From Thermoleophilia bacterium (GTDB taxonomy: Bacteria; Actinomycetota; Thermoleophilia; Gaiellales; Gaiellaceae): a stretch of DNA of 64,000 bases. Each line of letters opens with the position of its first letter. Within the stretch, counting starts at the first letter, position 1. Location of the stretch: the NCBI GenBank assembly GCA_025928515.1, contig JAICJI010000006.1, forward strand, positions 1-64,000. The letters run 5' to 3'. The notes under the pieces are model-generated. The model worked only from the letters and a program-made list of their open reading frames with translations, ran no database searches and was not told the DNA's origin. The position numbers and the translations under genes were made by a program. Shown here in pieces: positions 49,959 to 58,930 of this stretch.

Positions 49959-50983
49959 GCTGCAGCCGCCGAGCCGCCGGAGATCGTCTCGTCTCGGTGG
50001 TCGCGCTTGAAGTCGGTGTCGAGCCAGCAACGGTCGAGATGCCCGGGCGTTCCGACGCGGTTCTCCAGGCCCGGCTCCTGCTTGCACTTCTCGAACGCGT
50101 GCGGGCAACGCGGCCGGAACTTGCAGCCCTCCGGCAGGTTGATGAGCGAGGGCGGGCTTCCTTCGATCGTGTGCAGGCGGTCGGGACGCGGCCGGTCGAG
50201 ACGTGGAATCGATCCGAGCAGGCCCCAGGTGTACGGCATCTGCGGGTCGTAGAAGACGTCCCGCTTCGAACCGCGTTCGACGACACGGCCGGCGTACATG
50301 ACGATGATCTCGTCCGCGATTTCCGCGATCACGCCGAGGTCGTGCGTGATGAAGATGACGGCAGAGTTGAAGTCGTCTTTGAGGCGGCCGACGAGATCGA
50401 CGATCTGCGCCTGGATCGTCACGTCGAGCGCAGTCGTCGGCTCGTCCGCGATCAGAATCGCCGGGTTGCACGACAGCGCCATCGCGATCATCGCGCGCTG
50501 CCGCATCCCGCCGGAGAAGTGATGCGGGAAGTCGTCGACGCGCGAGTCGGGGTTCGGAATTCCCACCTGGCGCAGAAGCTCGATCGCGCGCGCCCGCGCT
50601 GTCCGCTTGTCCGCGCGCTCGTGTGCCTGGATCGCCTCGACGATCTGGTCGCCGATCTTGTAGACGGGGTTCAGCGAGGTCATCGGATCCTGGAAGATCA
50701 TCCCGAGCTCGTTGCCGCGATAGTCCTGCATGGCCTCGTCCGAGACCTTGAGCAGATCGGTGCCCTTGTAGAGAACCTCTCCCTCGAAGCGTGCGTTGAC
50801 GCCGCGCGTCAGCCCCATCAGCGTCATCGCGGTCACGCTCTTGCCCGAGCCCGACTCGCCCACGATCCCCAGCACCTTGCCGCGCTCGAGCTCGAACGAG
50901 AGCCCCGACACGGCCTGGACGATCCCGTCCTCGGTCGCAAACTGAACCTTGAGGTCGTTGACCTCGAGCAGCCGCTCGGCCAT
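49955..50983 (-). CDS. Oligopeptide ABC transporter ATP-binding protein (OppD-type)
   Basis: Second ATPase of the importer, 342 residues. Walker [19 protein letters not shown], signature [15 protein letters not shown], Walker [19 protein letters not shown], switch [14 protein letters not shown], and the C-terminal [19 protein letters not shown] motif with four cysteines. It heterodimerises with the OppF-type subunit. The ATG overlaps the permease stop in TGATG. Substrate class (peptides or nickel) is from the family; peptides are more likely given the two large binding proteins. Confidence 0.94.
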   Translation of the reverse strand: MAERLLEVNDLKVQFATEDGIVQAVSGLSFELERGKVLGIVGESGSGKSVTAMTLMGLTRGVNARFEGEVLYKGTDLLKVSDEAMQDYRGNELGMIFQDPMTSLNPVYKIGDQIVEAIQAHERADKRTARARAIELLRQVGIPNPDSRVDDFPHHFSGGMRQRAMIAMALSCNPAILIADEPTTALDVTIQAQIVDLVGRLKDDFNSAVIFITHDLGVIAEIADEIIVMYAGRVVERGSKRDVFYDPQMPYTWGLLGSIPRLDRPRPDRLHTIEGSPPSLINLPEGCKFRPRCPHAFEKCKQEPGLENRVGTPGHLDRCWLDTDFKRDHRDETISGGSAAAA

Positions 50984-51939
50984 CAGGTCAACCTGATCCG
51001 CGGATCGAGCCAGGCGTACGCCAGGTCGACCAGCAGCGTGAAGACGACGATGAACATCGCGCCGAACAACGTGACGCCCATGAGCGGCGGAAGGTCCTGG
51101 GACCCGATCGACTGTGCCGCATACCAGCCCACGCCGTGGATCTGGTAGACGGTCTCGGTGATGATCGCGCCGCCGCCGAGGACGGAGGCGAAGTCGAGGC
51201 CGAACAGCGTCACGATCGGGATGAGCGACGCACGCAGGACGTGCTTGACGAGGATCCGGCGAGTCGTCAGGCCTTTCGCCTTCGCGGTGCGCACGAAGTC
51301 CTCGTTGATCGTGTCGAGGATGTTCGAGCGCAGCACGCGCCCGTAAAAGCCGATGAAGAGGACGGCGAGCGTGAACCACGGCAACAGCAGGTGGTAGAAC
51401 CACTGCACCGGGTTCTGAGTCAGTGCGACATAGCCGCCGTCCGGGAACCACGCCAGCGTGCCCTGCTCGCCCGCGAAGAAATAGCGGAGCACCAGACCGA
51501 GCCACGCCACCGGTAGCGAGATCCCGATCAGGGCGAGGGCCGTGATCACACGATCCGAAAGCCGCCCGGCTTTGACGGCCGAGATCAACCCGACCAGGAT
51601 CCCGAAGCCCATCCAGATGATCGCCGCGCCGATCGAGAGCGAGAACGTGATCGGGAGCCCTTGCTTGATTTGATCCACGACGTTCGTCTGGTTGGCGTAG
51701 GACTTGAGCTTCGCGGTGAACAGCAGCGTCAACATGTGCCACCACTGAAAGATGAAGTTTTGGTCGAGCCCGAGGCTGTGGCGGATCGCCCTGATGTTCC
51801 CCGGGGTCGCGACCTTGCCGGCGATCCGCTGCGCGGGATCGCCGCCCGGGATGACGATGAAGATCAGGTAGACGATGAAGCTGACGGCGAGCAGCACGAG
51901 CAGCATCCCGAAGATCCGCCGGATGATGTAGGCGCCCAC
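50983..51939 (-). CDS. Oligopeptide ABC transporter permease (OppB-type)
   Basis: Inner-membrane permease, 318 residues, six spans. It begins with the family N-terminus [33 protein letters not shown], has [26 protein letters not shown], and the cytosolic coupling loop [33 protein letters not shown]. The final [16 protein letters not shown] is also standard. GTG start directly after the OppC-type gene. Confidence 0.94.
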   Translation of the reverse strand: MGAYIIRRIFGMLLVLLAVSFIVYLIFIVIPGGDPAQRIAGKVATPGNIRAIRHSLGLDQNFIFQWWHMLTLLFTAKLKSYANQTNVVDQIKQGLPITFSLSIGAAIIWMGFGILVGLISAVKAGRLSDRVITALALIGISLPVAWLGLVLRYFFAGEQGTLAWFPDGGYVALTQNPVQWFYHLLLPWFTLAVLFIGFYGRVLRSNILDTINEDFVRTAKAKGLTTRRILVKHVLRASLIPIVTLFGLDFASVLGGGAIITETVYQIHGVGWYAAQSIGSQDLPPLMGVTLFGAMFIVVFTLLVDLAYAWLDPRIRLT

Positions 51940-53058
51940 CTAGTGCTCGATCCTGATCTTGGCCCGCGGGTCGAGCGCATCGCGCAAGCCGTCGCCGAAG
52001 ATGTTGATCGCCAGCACGGTGATCATGATCGCGATGCCCGCGAAGAGGCTGATCTGCGGAGCGGTAGCCAGCGACGACTGCCCCTCCTCGATCATCGTCC
52101 CCCAGGATGGATTCGGGATTCTGACACCAGCGCCCAGGAACGAGAGGCCGACCTCTGTGAGGATCGCGTTCGCGACGATGAGCGTGAAGAGCACGAGCAC
52201 CGAAGAAGCGATGTTCGGCAGCAACTCGGTGAACATGATGCGGGGCGATCCGGCACCTTGGGCCGTTGCAGCCTCGATGAACTCGCGGTTGCGCAGCGCA
52301 AGGACCTGGCCGCGGAGCGGCCTGCCGATATACGGGACGAACACGAACGCGATCACGAAGACCGTGATCCAGAGGCTCGAGCCCGAGAGGTTGAGCCCGA
52401 TGAACTTCCCGAATACGTGGAACCCCTGGTGGAGGCCGTTCACCTCTAACGCCGTGCCGAGCGCGATCGCCAGCAGGATGACGGGGAACGCCCAGATGAG
52501 GTCGAAGAACCGAGAGATGATCCAGTCGACGATCCCGCCGAAGTAGCCCGCCAGCAGCGCGAGGATCACCGACAAGACCGTGCAGACCGCCGCCGACGTG
52601 ACGCCGATGAAGAGCGAGTTGCGCCCGCCATAGAGGAGGCGCGTCGCGATGTCCCTTCCTTCTTCGTCGGCGCCGAGGATGTACTTGCCGCCCGCGGCGA
52701 AGTACTGCGGGCCGATCGGGATCCCGCCCGGGACGATGGTCGGGATTCCGTTCTTGATCGTCGTGTGACTGTTCGAGATGACCCGGACCGGCTTGCCGTT
52801 CACGATGACCGTCGCGTCGTTCCGGTTGTCGATCACTCCGATGTGCGAGACGTGCGACACGTAGACCGGAGCGAGCAGGCAGCACACGACGACGAGGATG
52901 AACACCGCAAAGGAGGCGAGGGCCACGCGGTTGCGCCGGAGGCGACGGCCCGCGATGACCCACGGGCTCTTGCCTTCGATCTTCTGTCCGCCACCCTCTT
53001 CCGCCGCAAGCTCGGCAGCGGTGTCGAGAGTGAACTCCTCTTGGCCGGTGGTCGCCAC
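51940..53058 (-). CDS. Oligopeptide ABC transporter permease (OppC-type)
   Basis: Second permease, 372 residues against a usual ~300. A cytosolic N-terminus of about 45 residues precedes the first span (ALASFAVFILVVVCCLLAPVYV). The outside loop before the conserved ILGADEEGRDIATRLLYGGRNSL is about 35 residues longer than usual (VIDNRNDATVIVNGKPVRVI and on). The coupling loop NREFIEAATAQGAGSPRIMFTELLPN and ANAILTEVGLSFLGAGV are intact. It is separated from oppA by an 84-base gap holding a terminator-like hairpin. Confidence 0.93.
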   Translation of the reverse strand: MATTGQEEFTLDTAAELAAEEGGGQKIEGKSPWVIAGRRLRRNRVALASFAVFILVVVCCLLAPVYVSHVSHIGVIDNRNDATVIVNGKPVRVISNSHTTIKNGIPTIVPGGIPIGPQYFAAGGKYILGADEEGRDIATRLLYGGRNSLFIGVTSAAVCTVLSVILALLAGYFGGIVDWIISRFFDLIWAFPVILLAIALGTALEVNGLHQGFHVFGKFIGLNLSGSSLWITVFVIAFVFVPYIGRPLRGQVLALRNREFIEAATAQGAGSPRIMFTELLPNIASSVLVLFTLIVANAILTEVGLSFLGAGVRIPNPSWGTMIEEGQSSLATAPQISLFAGIAIMITVLAINIFGDGLRDALDPRAKIRIEH

Positions 53059-53097
53059 TGGTGTTTGTGCAGCCTAATTCACAGAGCGAAGAACAAA

Positions 53098-53133
53098 GCC
53101 GGCGCGGCGGCGCGTTTGCACCGCCGCGCCGGC
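53098..53133 (-). terminator. Strong hairpin between the binding-protein gene and the permease genes
   Basis: Perfect 13-bp stem GCCGGCGCGGCGG/CCGCCGCGCCGGC with a 10-base loop, followed on the minus strand by TTTGTTCTT. It lies 9 bases after the OppA-type stop and 39 bases before the OppC-type start. It likely lets most transcripts end after the binding protein so that it outnumbers the membrane parts. Confidence 0.7.
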
Positions 53134-53142
53134 ATCAAGCGA

Positions 53143-54849
53143 TTACTTCTGGCAGAACTGGATGACGTCGTCCTGGCTGTCGTCGAAGACGTCGCACTTC
53201 GGGTCGAGCTTCGATGAGAAGAACGAGGTCAGGATGCCGTTGAGATACGGCACGACCGCCGCGTCCTTCACCATCAACGTCTTGTCGACGGCCGCCCACT
53301 TCGCGTTGGTGCTCGCGGCGAGCGCCTGCGAGGGAGGCAGGTGGTCGAGCGTGTCGATCTGCTTGTTGACCGCCTTGTCGTCGACGTTTCCGTAGTTGTT
53401 GTTGTGCACCTGCGTGATGTTCTCACCGTTCAGAAGGATGTTGAACCAGTCCGACGGATACGGGTAGTCCTCGAACCAGTCGGTGAAGCCGATCTGAGCC
53501 TTCGTCGACTGGTTCCCCACGATCGTGAAGTAGTTCGCACCGGCGAGCGGCTTGAGCGTCGCCTTGAAGCCGATCTTGTTCAGCTGGCCCTGCAGGTACT
53601 CGCCCGTCGACAGGTCCACCGCGACGTCGGAGATCGTGTAGACGGTGACCTTCTGGCCGGCCATCCCCGACTGCTGAACGAGCTGCTTCGCCTTGGTCAG
53701 GTTGTACGGGAACGGATCGGGGGTGAGCTTCTTGTACTGCGGATAGTTCGGGGGCAGGAAGTTGTAGGTCGCCACGCCGAGACCACCGCGCAGGTTGACG
53801 AGCGATTCGCGGTTGATCGCATAGTTCACGGCCTGCCGCGCCTTCAAGTTGTTGAACGGCTTCAGCCGCCAGTTCATGAAGAAGTAATACGTCGACGGAG
53901 TCGTCCAGAACTTGAGCTGGTCCGGGTACTTGTTCTTGTAGTGCGCGAGCTGGTCGGTCGGCAGGATGTTCTCGTCGTACTCGGCCTGACCGGAGGCGGT
54001 GAGCTGCGCCGCCTGGGCCTGGTCGTCGGTCATCGTGCCGTTGACCACGTCGGGATTACCGTTCGGCATCCCCGGGATCTCGTTCTTCTTCCAGTTCGGG
54101 TTCCGCTTCATCACGAACGACTTGCTCGGGTTGTAGCTCGCGATGTAGTACGGCCCGTTCGCCGCCGGAGGCGGGCTCTCGGTGTCCTTCTGCGGCGTGT
54201 TCGACGGCACGACCGAGGTGAAGGGGATCGAGAGGACGTATTCGAAGTCGGACTCAGGAGACTTCAGGTTGATCTCGATCGTCCCGGCCTTGTCGTCCGT
54301 CACGATGCCCGAGATGTCCGAGCACTTCGTCGGGTTGTTCTCGCACGCGTCGACACCGACGATGTTCGAGAAGAAGCCGATCCCCGGCGAGCTCAACTTG
54401 AAGTCACGAATGATCGTGTTCTTGAAGTCGCTGGCCTTGATGGGCTGCCCGTCCGAATACTTCAGCCCCTTGCGCAGCGTGAACTTGTAGGACTTGCCAC
54501 CGTTGGTGACCGTGCCGATCGTCGTCGCGAGACCCGGCTTGATCTCGGTGCAGTTGCCCGACAAGCAGCCGACATGGGCCTTGTAGACGAGGCCCAGGTA
54601 CGTGTCCTGGAACAACTGCCACGACTCGAGCCGATACGACAGGCCCGGATCCATGTAGTCAGTGGTTCCCCAGACGACCTTCAGCGTGGGGTAGGTCGCC
54701 GTGGAAAGGCCTCCGCCACCGGAGCCCGACGTGCTCGTTCCACCGATGTTGCCACCACCACCACCACCGCCGCAGGCGCTCACTACCAGCGCGAGCCCCG
54801 CCGCGACTACCGCCGCGACCGCGACGGACCTCACTCGCTTCGTCCTCAA
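53143..54849 (-). CDS. Peptide ABC transporter substrate-binding lipoprotein (OppA-type)
   Basis: Solute-binding protein of family 5, 568 residues. The N-terminus has RSVAVAAVVAAGLALVVSACGGG, with the lipobox LVVSAC placing the lipid-bearing cysteine at about residue 26, then a Gly/Ser/Thr linker. Core motifs: DPGLSYRLESWQLF, SYKFTLRKGLKYSDGQPIKASDF, ARQAVNYAINRESLV and QIGFTDWFEDYPYPSDW. TTG at 54849 is chosen because GGAGGTGGGAGAG lies directly upstream; ATG far upstream would add 25 residues ahead of the signal. It heads the ABC operon. Confidence 0.93.
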   Translation of the reverse strand: MRTKRVRSVAVAAVVAAGLALVVSACGGGGGGGNIGGTSTSGSGGGGLSTATYPTLKVVWGTTDYMDPGLSYRLESWQLFQDTYLGLVYKAHVGCLSGNCTEIKPGLATTIGTVTNGGKSYKFTLRKGLKYSDGQPIKASDFKNTIIRDFKLSSPGIGFFSNIVGVDACENNPTKCSDISGIVTDDKAGTIEINLKSPESDFEYVLSIPFTSVVPSNTPQKDTESPPPAANGPYYIASYNPSKSFVMKRNPNWKKNEIPGMPNGNPDVVNGTMTDDQAQAAQLTASGQAEYDENILPTDQLAHYKNKYPDQLKFWTTPSTYYFFMNWRLKPFNNLKARQAVNYAINRESLVNLRGGLGVATYNFLPPNYPQYKKLTPDPFPYNLTKAKQLVQQSGMAGQKVTVYTISDVAVDLSTGEYLQGQLNKIGFKATLKPLAGANYFTIVGNQSTKAQIGFTDWFEDYPYPSDWFNILLNGENITQVHNNNYGNVDDKAVNKQIDTLDHLPPSQALAASTNAKWAAVDKTLMVKDAAVVPYLNGILTSFFSSKLDPKCDVFDDSQDDVIQFCQK

Positions 54850-54882
54850 CTCTCTCCCACCTCCTGGGTAGCGAGCACGTTC

Positions 54883-54906
54883 GTGCTGGGCCGCCTGGCC
54901 CAGCAC
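54883..54906 (-). promoter_or_regulatory. Hairpin in the leader of the OppA-type gene
   Basis: Perfect 10-bp stem GTGCTGGGCC/GGCCCAGCAC with a 4-base loop, 33 bases upstream of the TTG and overlapping a smaller inverted repeat GCACG/CGTGC at 54875-54886, so two alternative foldings are possible. No T-run follows on the minus strand. Confidence 0.5.
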
Positions 54907-54946
54907 ATAGGCCGAATGGCCCACGATGGAGTCTTATCAATTCGCA

Positions 54947-56668
54947 CTATTTCTTGCTGACACAGATGCTGGCGTAGTCGAACTCGTAGAGGACGTTGTT
55001 GACGTAACAGCCGAGCTTGACACGTGCGCTGAAGAAGTCGGTCTCCTCCTGATTGAGGAACGGTGCCCACGGGGCGAGTCGCATCACCTTCCGGTCGAGG
55101 CGCGCCCAGCTGCTGTCGACCTTGCGCGTCAGCTTCGTCGGGCGCGTGAGTGCTTCGATCTCGCGGTTCACCGAGCCGACGTCGAGGTTCGCATAGTTCG
55201 AGTTGTGCGCGGGCGTGATGGCGCGGCCGTCGAGGAGCCCGAACCAGTCGAGCGGATGCGGATAGTCCTCGACCCAGTCCGCGAAGCCGATCTGCGCCCG
55301 CGTATTCTCGTTGCCGATCGTCGTCCAGTAGCTGCCGGCGGTCACAACCTTCGCGGTGGCGTGGAAGCCGATGCTCCTCAGCACCGAGACGAGGTACTCG
55401 GTGTACGGCAGGTCGCCCGGGACGTCATGGTTCCAGACGATGACGTGCTTGCCCCTGTAGCCCGATTTGCGCACGAGACGCCTCGCCCTGCGCAGGTCGT
55501 GCCGGTACATGCTGTGCGCACGGAAGGCCGGATAGCCCGGCGGAAGGATGTTCTCGGTCGTATGGGCAAGGCCGCCCGCGAGGCGCCTGAGCCAACGGCG
55601 TGAGATCGCGTAGTTCACCGCCCGCCGCACCTCGAGGCTCGTGAACGGCGGGACCTTCGTGTTCATGAAGAAGTACATGAGGTTCGGCGGCGTGAAGAAC
55701 TTCAGGCGCCATTTGCGTGTCTGCTCGATGCCGTGCAGCCGCTTGCTCGGCACCTGGTAGTAGCTCATCCAGTCGTCCTTGCCGCTCAGCACCCGCCGCA
55801 GCGCGACGGTCGCATTCGGGACGACGTCCCAGGTCACACGGTCGGGATTGCCCGCGGGCACGGCGCCGTGGAATTGCCACGCGTGGAAGTTCGGATTGCG
55901 CTGCTCGACGATCTGCGACTTCGGCTGGTAGCTCGTGATCTCGTACGGCCCGGTCGCGGCCAGCGGATGGAGGGAAGTATCCGTGTCGGGCGCGTTGGCG
56001 GGCACGGGTGCGGCGAACTCCGACGCGAGGACGTTCGGGAAGTCGGCCTGCGGCGTAACGAGATGAATCACGATCGACCCGGTCGCATCGTCGACCTTGA
56101 TGCCGGGAATCCCGCCCTTCCCCGGCCGCCGCGCAAACGCGTGCGCCCCGACGATGTTCCGGAAGAAGGCCGCGCCCGGGGAGTCGAGCTTGAAGTCCCG
56201 CTCGACCGCCTTCTTGAAGTCGCTCGCTACGACAGCGGCGCCGTTCGAGTACTTCAGGTTGCTGCGCAGCGTCAGGGTGTACGTGCGGCCGTCGCGCGAG
56301 ATGCGGGGCAGCGAGGTGGCCAGATAGGGGACGAGCCGGGCGCCGGCGGGCCCGTTGACATGGCGGTAGCCGAGCAGCGGGAGGTACACGTTCCACATGA
56401 CTCCCCAGCCCTCGGTCGTGTCCGCGAGCCCAGGGTCGAGATAGTCCGTCGCCTCGTCCATCGCGATCCGGAACTCGGGGAACTCGCGCGGGTTCGCCTC
56501 TGTGGTGGTCGTCGCTGCGCTGGTCGTCATGCGCGCGGGGTCTCCGTGCCGATCGAGCGACGTTGCCGCGTGCTTGGAGTTGCCGCAGCCGGCGACGAGA
56601 ACGAGAGCAAGCAGCGGGAGGCCCGCCGCGACCGCGGTCATCCTCCTCGGAAAAGCGGTCGGCTCCAC
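54947..56668 (-). CDS. Peptide ABC transporter substrate-binding lipoprotein, second copy
   Basis: A second family 5 solute-binding protein, 573 residues from GTG 56668 (565 from the ATG at 56641). Signal AVAAGLPLLALVLVAGCG with lipobox LVAGC, then a Thr/Ala-rich linker. It parallels the downstream protein closely: DYLDPGLADTTEGWGVMW, YTLTLRSNLKYSNGAAVV, RRAVNYAISRRWL, QIGFADWVEDYPHPLDW and C-terminal cysteines. The two are tandem duplicates with one transporter. For the start, GTG has TAGATT 11 bases upstream, whereas the ATG has GAGGAGG touching it. No permease gene is adjacent to this copy. Confidence 0.9.
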   Translation of the reverse strand: MEPTAFPRRMTAVAAGLPLLALVLVAGCGNSKHAATSLDRHGDPARMTTSAATTTTEANPREFPEFRIAMDEATDYLDPGLADTTEGWGVMWNVYLPLLGYRHVNGPAGARLVPYLATSLPRISRDGRTYTLTLRSNLKYSNGAAVVASDFKKAVERDFKLDSPGAAFFRNIVGAHAFARRPGKGGIPGIKVDDATGSIVIHLVTPQADFPNVLASEFAAPVPANAPDTDTSLHPLAATGPYEITSYQPKSQIVEQRNPNFHAWQFHGAVPAGNPDRVTWDVVPNATVALRRVLSGKDDWMSYYQVPSKRLHGIEQTRKWRLKFFTPPNLMYFFMNTKVPPFTSLEVRRAVNYAISRRWLRRLAGGLAHTTENILPPGYPAFRAHSMYRHDLRRARRLVRKSGYRGKHVIVWNHDVPGDLPYTEYLVSVLRSIGFHATAKVVTAGSYWTTIGNENTRAQIGFADWVEDYPHPLDWFGLLDGRAITPAHNSNYANLDVGSVNREIEALTRPTKLTRKVDSSWARLDRKVMRLAPWAPFLNQEETDFFSARVKLGCYVNNVLYEFDYASICVSKK

Positions 56669-56682
56669 CCGAGCGGCGAAAT

Positions 56683-57288
56683 CTAGCGCTCGCCGCGAGG
56701 GCCGAGTCGGACGAGCGAGCGCCGGCGCTCGCGCAGATCCGGCGGCTCCTCCTCCTCGACGACGCAGTCGACGCCTTCTCGCCCCGTTGCATGAAGGATG
56801 CGTCCGCCGCCGAGCCAGAACGCGACGTGGTCGGCTCCGTTCGGTGGGCCGTACGTCACGAGGTCGCCGGCGCGAAGATCGGGCTCCGAGAGCCGCTCGC
56901 CGGCCTCCTCCTGCTGGTCGGCGTCGCGCGGCACGAGGCTCCCGCATGCCCGAAACGCCATGTGGACGAGGCCCGAGCAGTCGATCCCGGCCGAGGTCAT
57001 TCCGCCCCACTCGTAGCGCGTGCCGAGCAGCGTTCGCGCGTGCTCGACGGGCTCGGCGGCGACCGGCCGGAGCCAGTCGGCGTCGCCGTCGCCTCCCAGA
57101 TGTTCGCGCCGCACCCAGCCCCGATATCCGTACGCGGTCTCGACGCGAACCCACTCGCCGTCGTCCTCGAGCACCCGCAGCGGCTCGCCTGGAAGCGCTT
57201 GCGTGACCTGCTCGGCGTCGGCCGACGGCCCGGAGCGGAGCGACGCGAGCTGGCGTGCGAACGTATGTTCGCCTAGGCTCTCGACCAT
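56683..57288 (-). CDS. NlpC/P60 family peptidase with SH3-like domain
   Basis: A 201-residue predicted gamma-D-glutamyl-diamino acid peptidase. Residues ~10-75 form a bacterial SH3-like domain (QALPGEPLRVLEDDGEWVRVE, YGYRGWVRREHL). The catalytic NlpC/P60 domain has the cysteine in SAGIDCSGLVHMAFRACG and the histidine in GADHVAFWLGG. I see no signal peptide from this start, so it may act on imported peptides in the cytoplasm. Upstream of two peptide-binding proteins, it suggests muropeptide recycling. Its ATG overlaps the ATG of the divergent exonuclease gene by two bases. Confidence 0.92.
   Translation of the reverse strand: MVESLGEHTFARQLASLRSGPSADAEQVTQALPGEPLRVLEDDGEWVRVETAYGYRGWVRREHLGGDGDADWLRPVAAEPVEHARTLLGTRYEWGGMTSAGIDCSGLVHMAFRACGSLVPRDADQQEEAGERLSEPDLRAGDLVTYGPPNGADHVAFWLGGGRILHATGREGVDCVVEEEEPPDLRERRRSLVRLGPRGER
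57274..57279 (+). promoter_or_regulatory. Leaderless -10 element of the DnaQ-UvrC gene
   Basis: TAGGCT ends 7 bases before the ATG at 57287 and lies within the coding start of the divergent NlpC/P60 gene. Confidence 0.6.
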
Positions 57289-58930
57289 GCAGCTCAGGCT
57301 AGACGCGGCCGACCGCCTGGTGGAGCTCGTGGAGGAGCAGCGCGGGCCGGTGCTCGCGGAGGACGCGGCGCGGCGTCTCTTCGCCCTCCGTCAGACGCCT
57401 GTCGCCCTCGCCCGCACGCTGCTCGAGGACGTCGTCGAGACCGATGCGAGGCTGGCGTGGAACGGCGACGCGGTCGCGCTCGCCGAGCCGCCGGGCACGG
57501 GCCTTCTCCTCGAGGACGCGACGTACGTCGTCGTCGACCTCGAGACGACGGGGCTGCGGCCCGGCCAGTCCGGGATCTGCGAGATCGGAGCGGTTCGACT
57601 GCGCGGGTTCGAGGTCGAAGCCGAGTTCGAGACGCTCGTCGATCCGGGCCTGCCGATCGCGGCGGGAGCAAGTGCGGTCACCGGCCTCCGCAGCGAGCAC
57701 CTACGCGGCGCACCCGGCCCGGCCGAGGCTGTCCGGGACTTCCTCGCTTTCGCCGGCGATGCGGTGCTCGTCGCGCACAACGCGCGCTTCGACCTGGCTT
57801 TCCTCGACCGCGAGACCGAACGGCTGACCGGCTCCCGCATCGGCTCGGCGGTCGTGGACACGGTGCGCCTCGCCCGCACCCTCCTCGCCGGGCGCGTCTC
57901 CCGCTTCGGTCTCGCGCAGCTCGCGTGGTTCTTCGACACCGCGGAGCGGCCGTGCCACCGCGCGCTGCCCGACGCACGCGCGACCGCGGAACTGCTGCTG
58001 GCGCTGATCGGTCTCGCGCAGGAACGCGGCGCGCGGACCGTCGCCGACCTCTCGGCTCTCGCCGCGACGCGGACGCGACGCCTGCTCGACAAGCGCCATC
58101 TCGCCTTCGGCGCGCCGCGGCGGCCGGGCGTGTACCGCTTCGTCGGCCGCGACGACCAGGTGCTCTACGTCGGACGCGCGCGCGACTTGAGATCGCGGTT
58201 GCGCTCGTACTTCCGCAGCGATCGCCAACGACCGGCGGTCGAGGCGGCGCTTGCGGCGGCGGAGAGGATCGAGTGGCGAGTGACAGGATCCGAGCTCGAG
58301 GCGGCGCTCGAGGAGTTGCGACTGATCAGGGAGATCCGTCCTCCGGGCAATGCCCGCGTGTCGCGTCCCGAGCGACAGGTGTGGCTGCGACAGCGCGGCG
58401 AATCGGTCGTCGCTTCGACCCGCCCGTCGCCGGTGGGGCCGTTGCGGTCGCGCCGCACCGCGCAGCTCGCCGCTCGCGCGCTCGCTCCGGGAGAGCTCGG
58501 ACGGCCGGAGGCGGCGCTGCCGCGCTTGCGGCGGCGCCTGCAGGATCTCTCCGACGCGCGAAGGTTCGAGGACGCGGGCCGGCTGCGCGACCGCATCGCC
58601 GCCCTCGAGCGCGTCTGCCGCGAGCTCCAGAGCCTCGACCGCGTGCGGCAGCTCGAGCGTTGCGTCCTCGTCCCGGCCGAGGAGCCGGGCTACGTGCGAG
58701 CGCTCTTCGTGGCAGGCGGCCGGGTCGCGTCAGAGCGGACGTTGCCGCCCGGGGGCGGGGCGGCGCTCGAGATCGAGGCCGGGCTCGCGGCCACGCGCCG
58801 CCCGGGTGAGCTCGACCTTGACGAGCTCCTGCTCGTCGACTCGTTCCTGCGCCACCCGCCTCCGGAGCTGCGGGTCGCGCCACTGCGGCGCGACGCGATC
58901 CTCCGGGCGAGAAGCTCGCTTCCCGGCTAG
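57287..58930 (+). CDS. DEDDh exonuclease fused to UvrC-like GIY-YIG and UVR region
   Basis: A 547-residue two-part nuclease. After an N-terminal ~75-residue helical domain, an epsilon-type exonuclease has Asp84 and Glu86 in VVVDLETTGL, HNARFDLAFLDRE and HRALPDARATAELL. About residues 280-320 form a GIY-YIG domain (RPGVYRFVGRDDQVLYVGRARDLRSRLRSYF), followed by a UVR motif (LQDLSDARRFEDAGRLRDRIAAL). Similar DnaQ-UvrC fusions are known from actinobacteria including mycobacteria and are thought to act in DNA repair. It shares its stop with the sigma factor gene in CTAG. Confidence 0.92.
   Translation: MQLRLDAADRLVELVEEQRGPVLAEDAARRLFALRQTPVALARTLLEDVVETDARLAWNGDAVALAEPPGTGLLLEDATYVVVDLETTGLRPGQSGICEIGAVRLRGFEVEAEFETLVDPGLPIAAGASAVTGLRSEHLRGAPGPAEAVRDFLAFAGDAVLVAHNARFDLAFLDRETERLTGSRIGSAVVDTVRLARTLLAGRVSRFGLAQLAWFFDTAERPCHRALPDARATAELLLALIGLAQERGARTVADLSALAATRTRRLLDKRHLAFGAPRRPGVYRFVGRDDQVLYVGRARDLRSRLRSYFRSDRQRPAVEAALAAAERIEWRVTGSELEAALEELRLIREIRPPGNARVSRPERQVWLRQRGESVVASTRPSPVGPLRSRRTAQLAARALAPGELGRPEAALPRLRRRLQDLSDARRFEDAGRLRDRIAALERVCRELQSLDRVRQLERCVLVPAEEPGYVRALFVAGGRVASERTLPPGGGAALEIEAGLAATRRPGELDLDELLLVDSFLRHPPPELRVAPLRRDAILRARSSLPG
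57296..57301 (-). promoter_or_regulatory. Leaderless -10 element of the NlpC/P60 gene
   Basis: TAGCCT on the minus strand ends 7 bases before the ATG at 57288 and lies within codons 4-5 of the divergent DnaQ-UvrC gene. Confidence 0.6.

Noticed and set aside
56669-57154. Extension of the second peptide-binding protein far upstream
   Set aside because: It is antisense-like or alternative-frame translation over the NlpC/P60 gene and would place the signal peptide in mid-protein.
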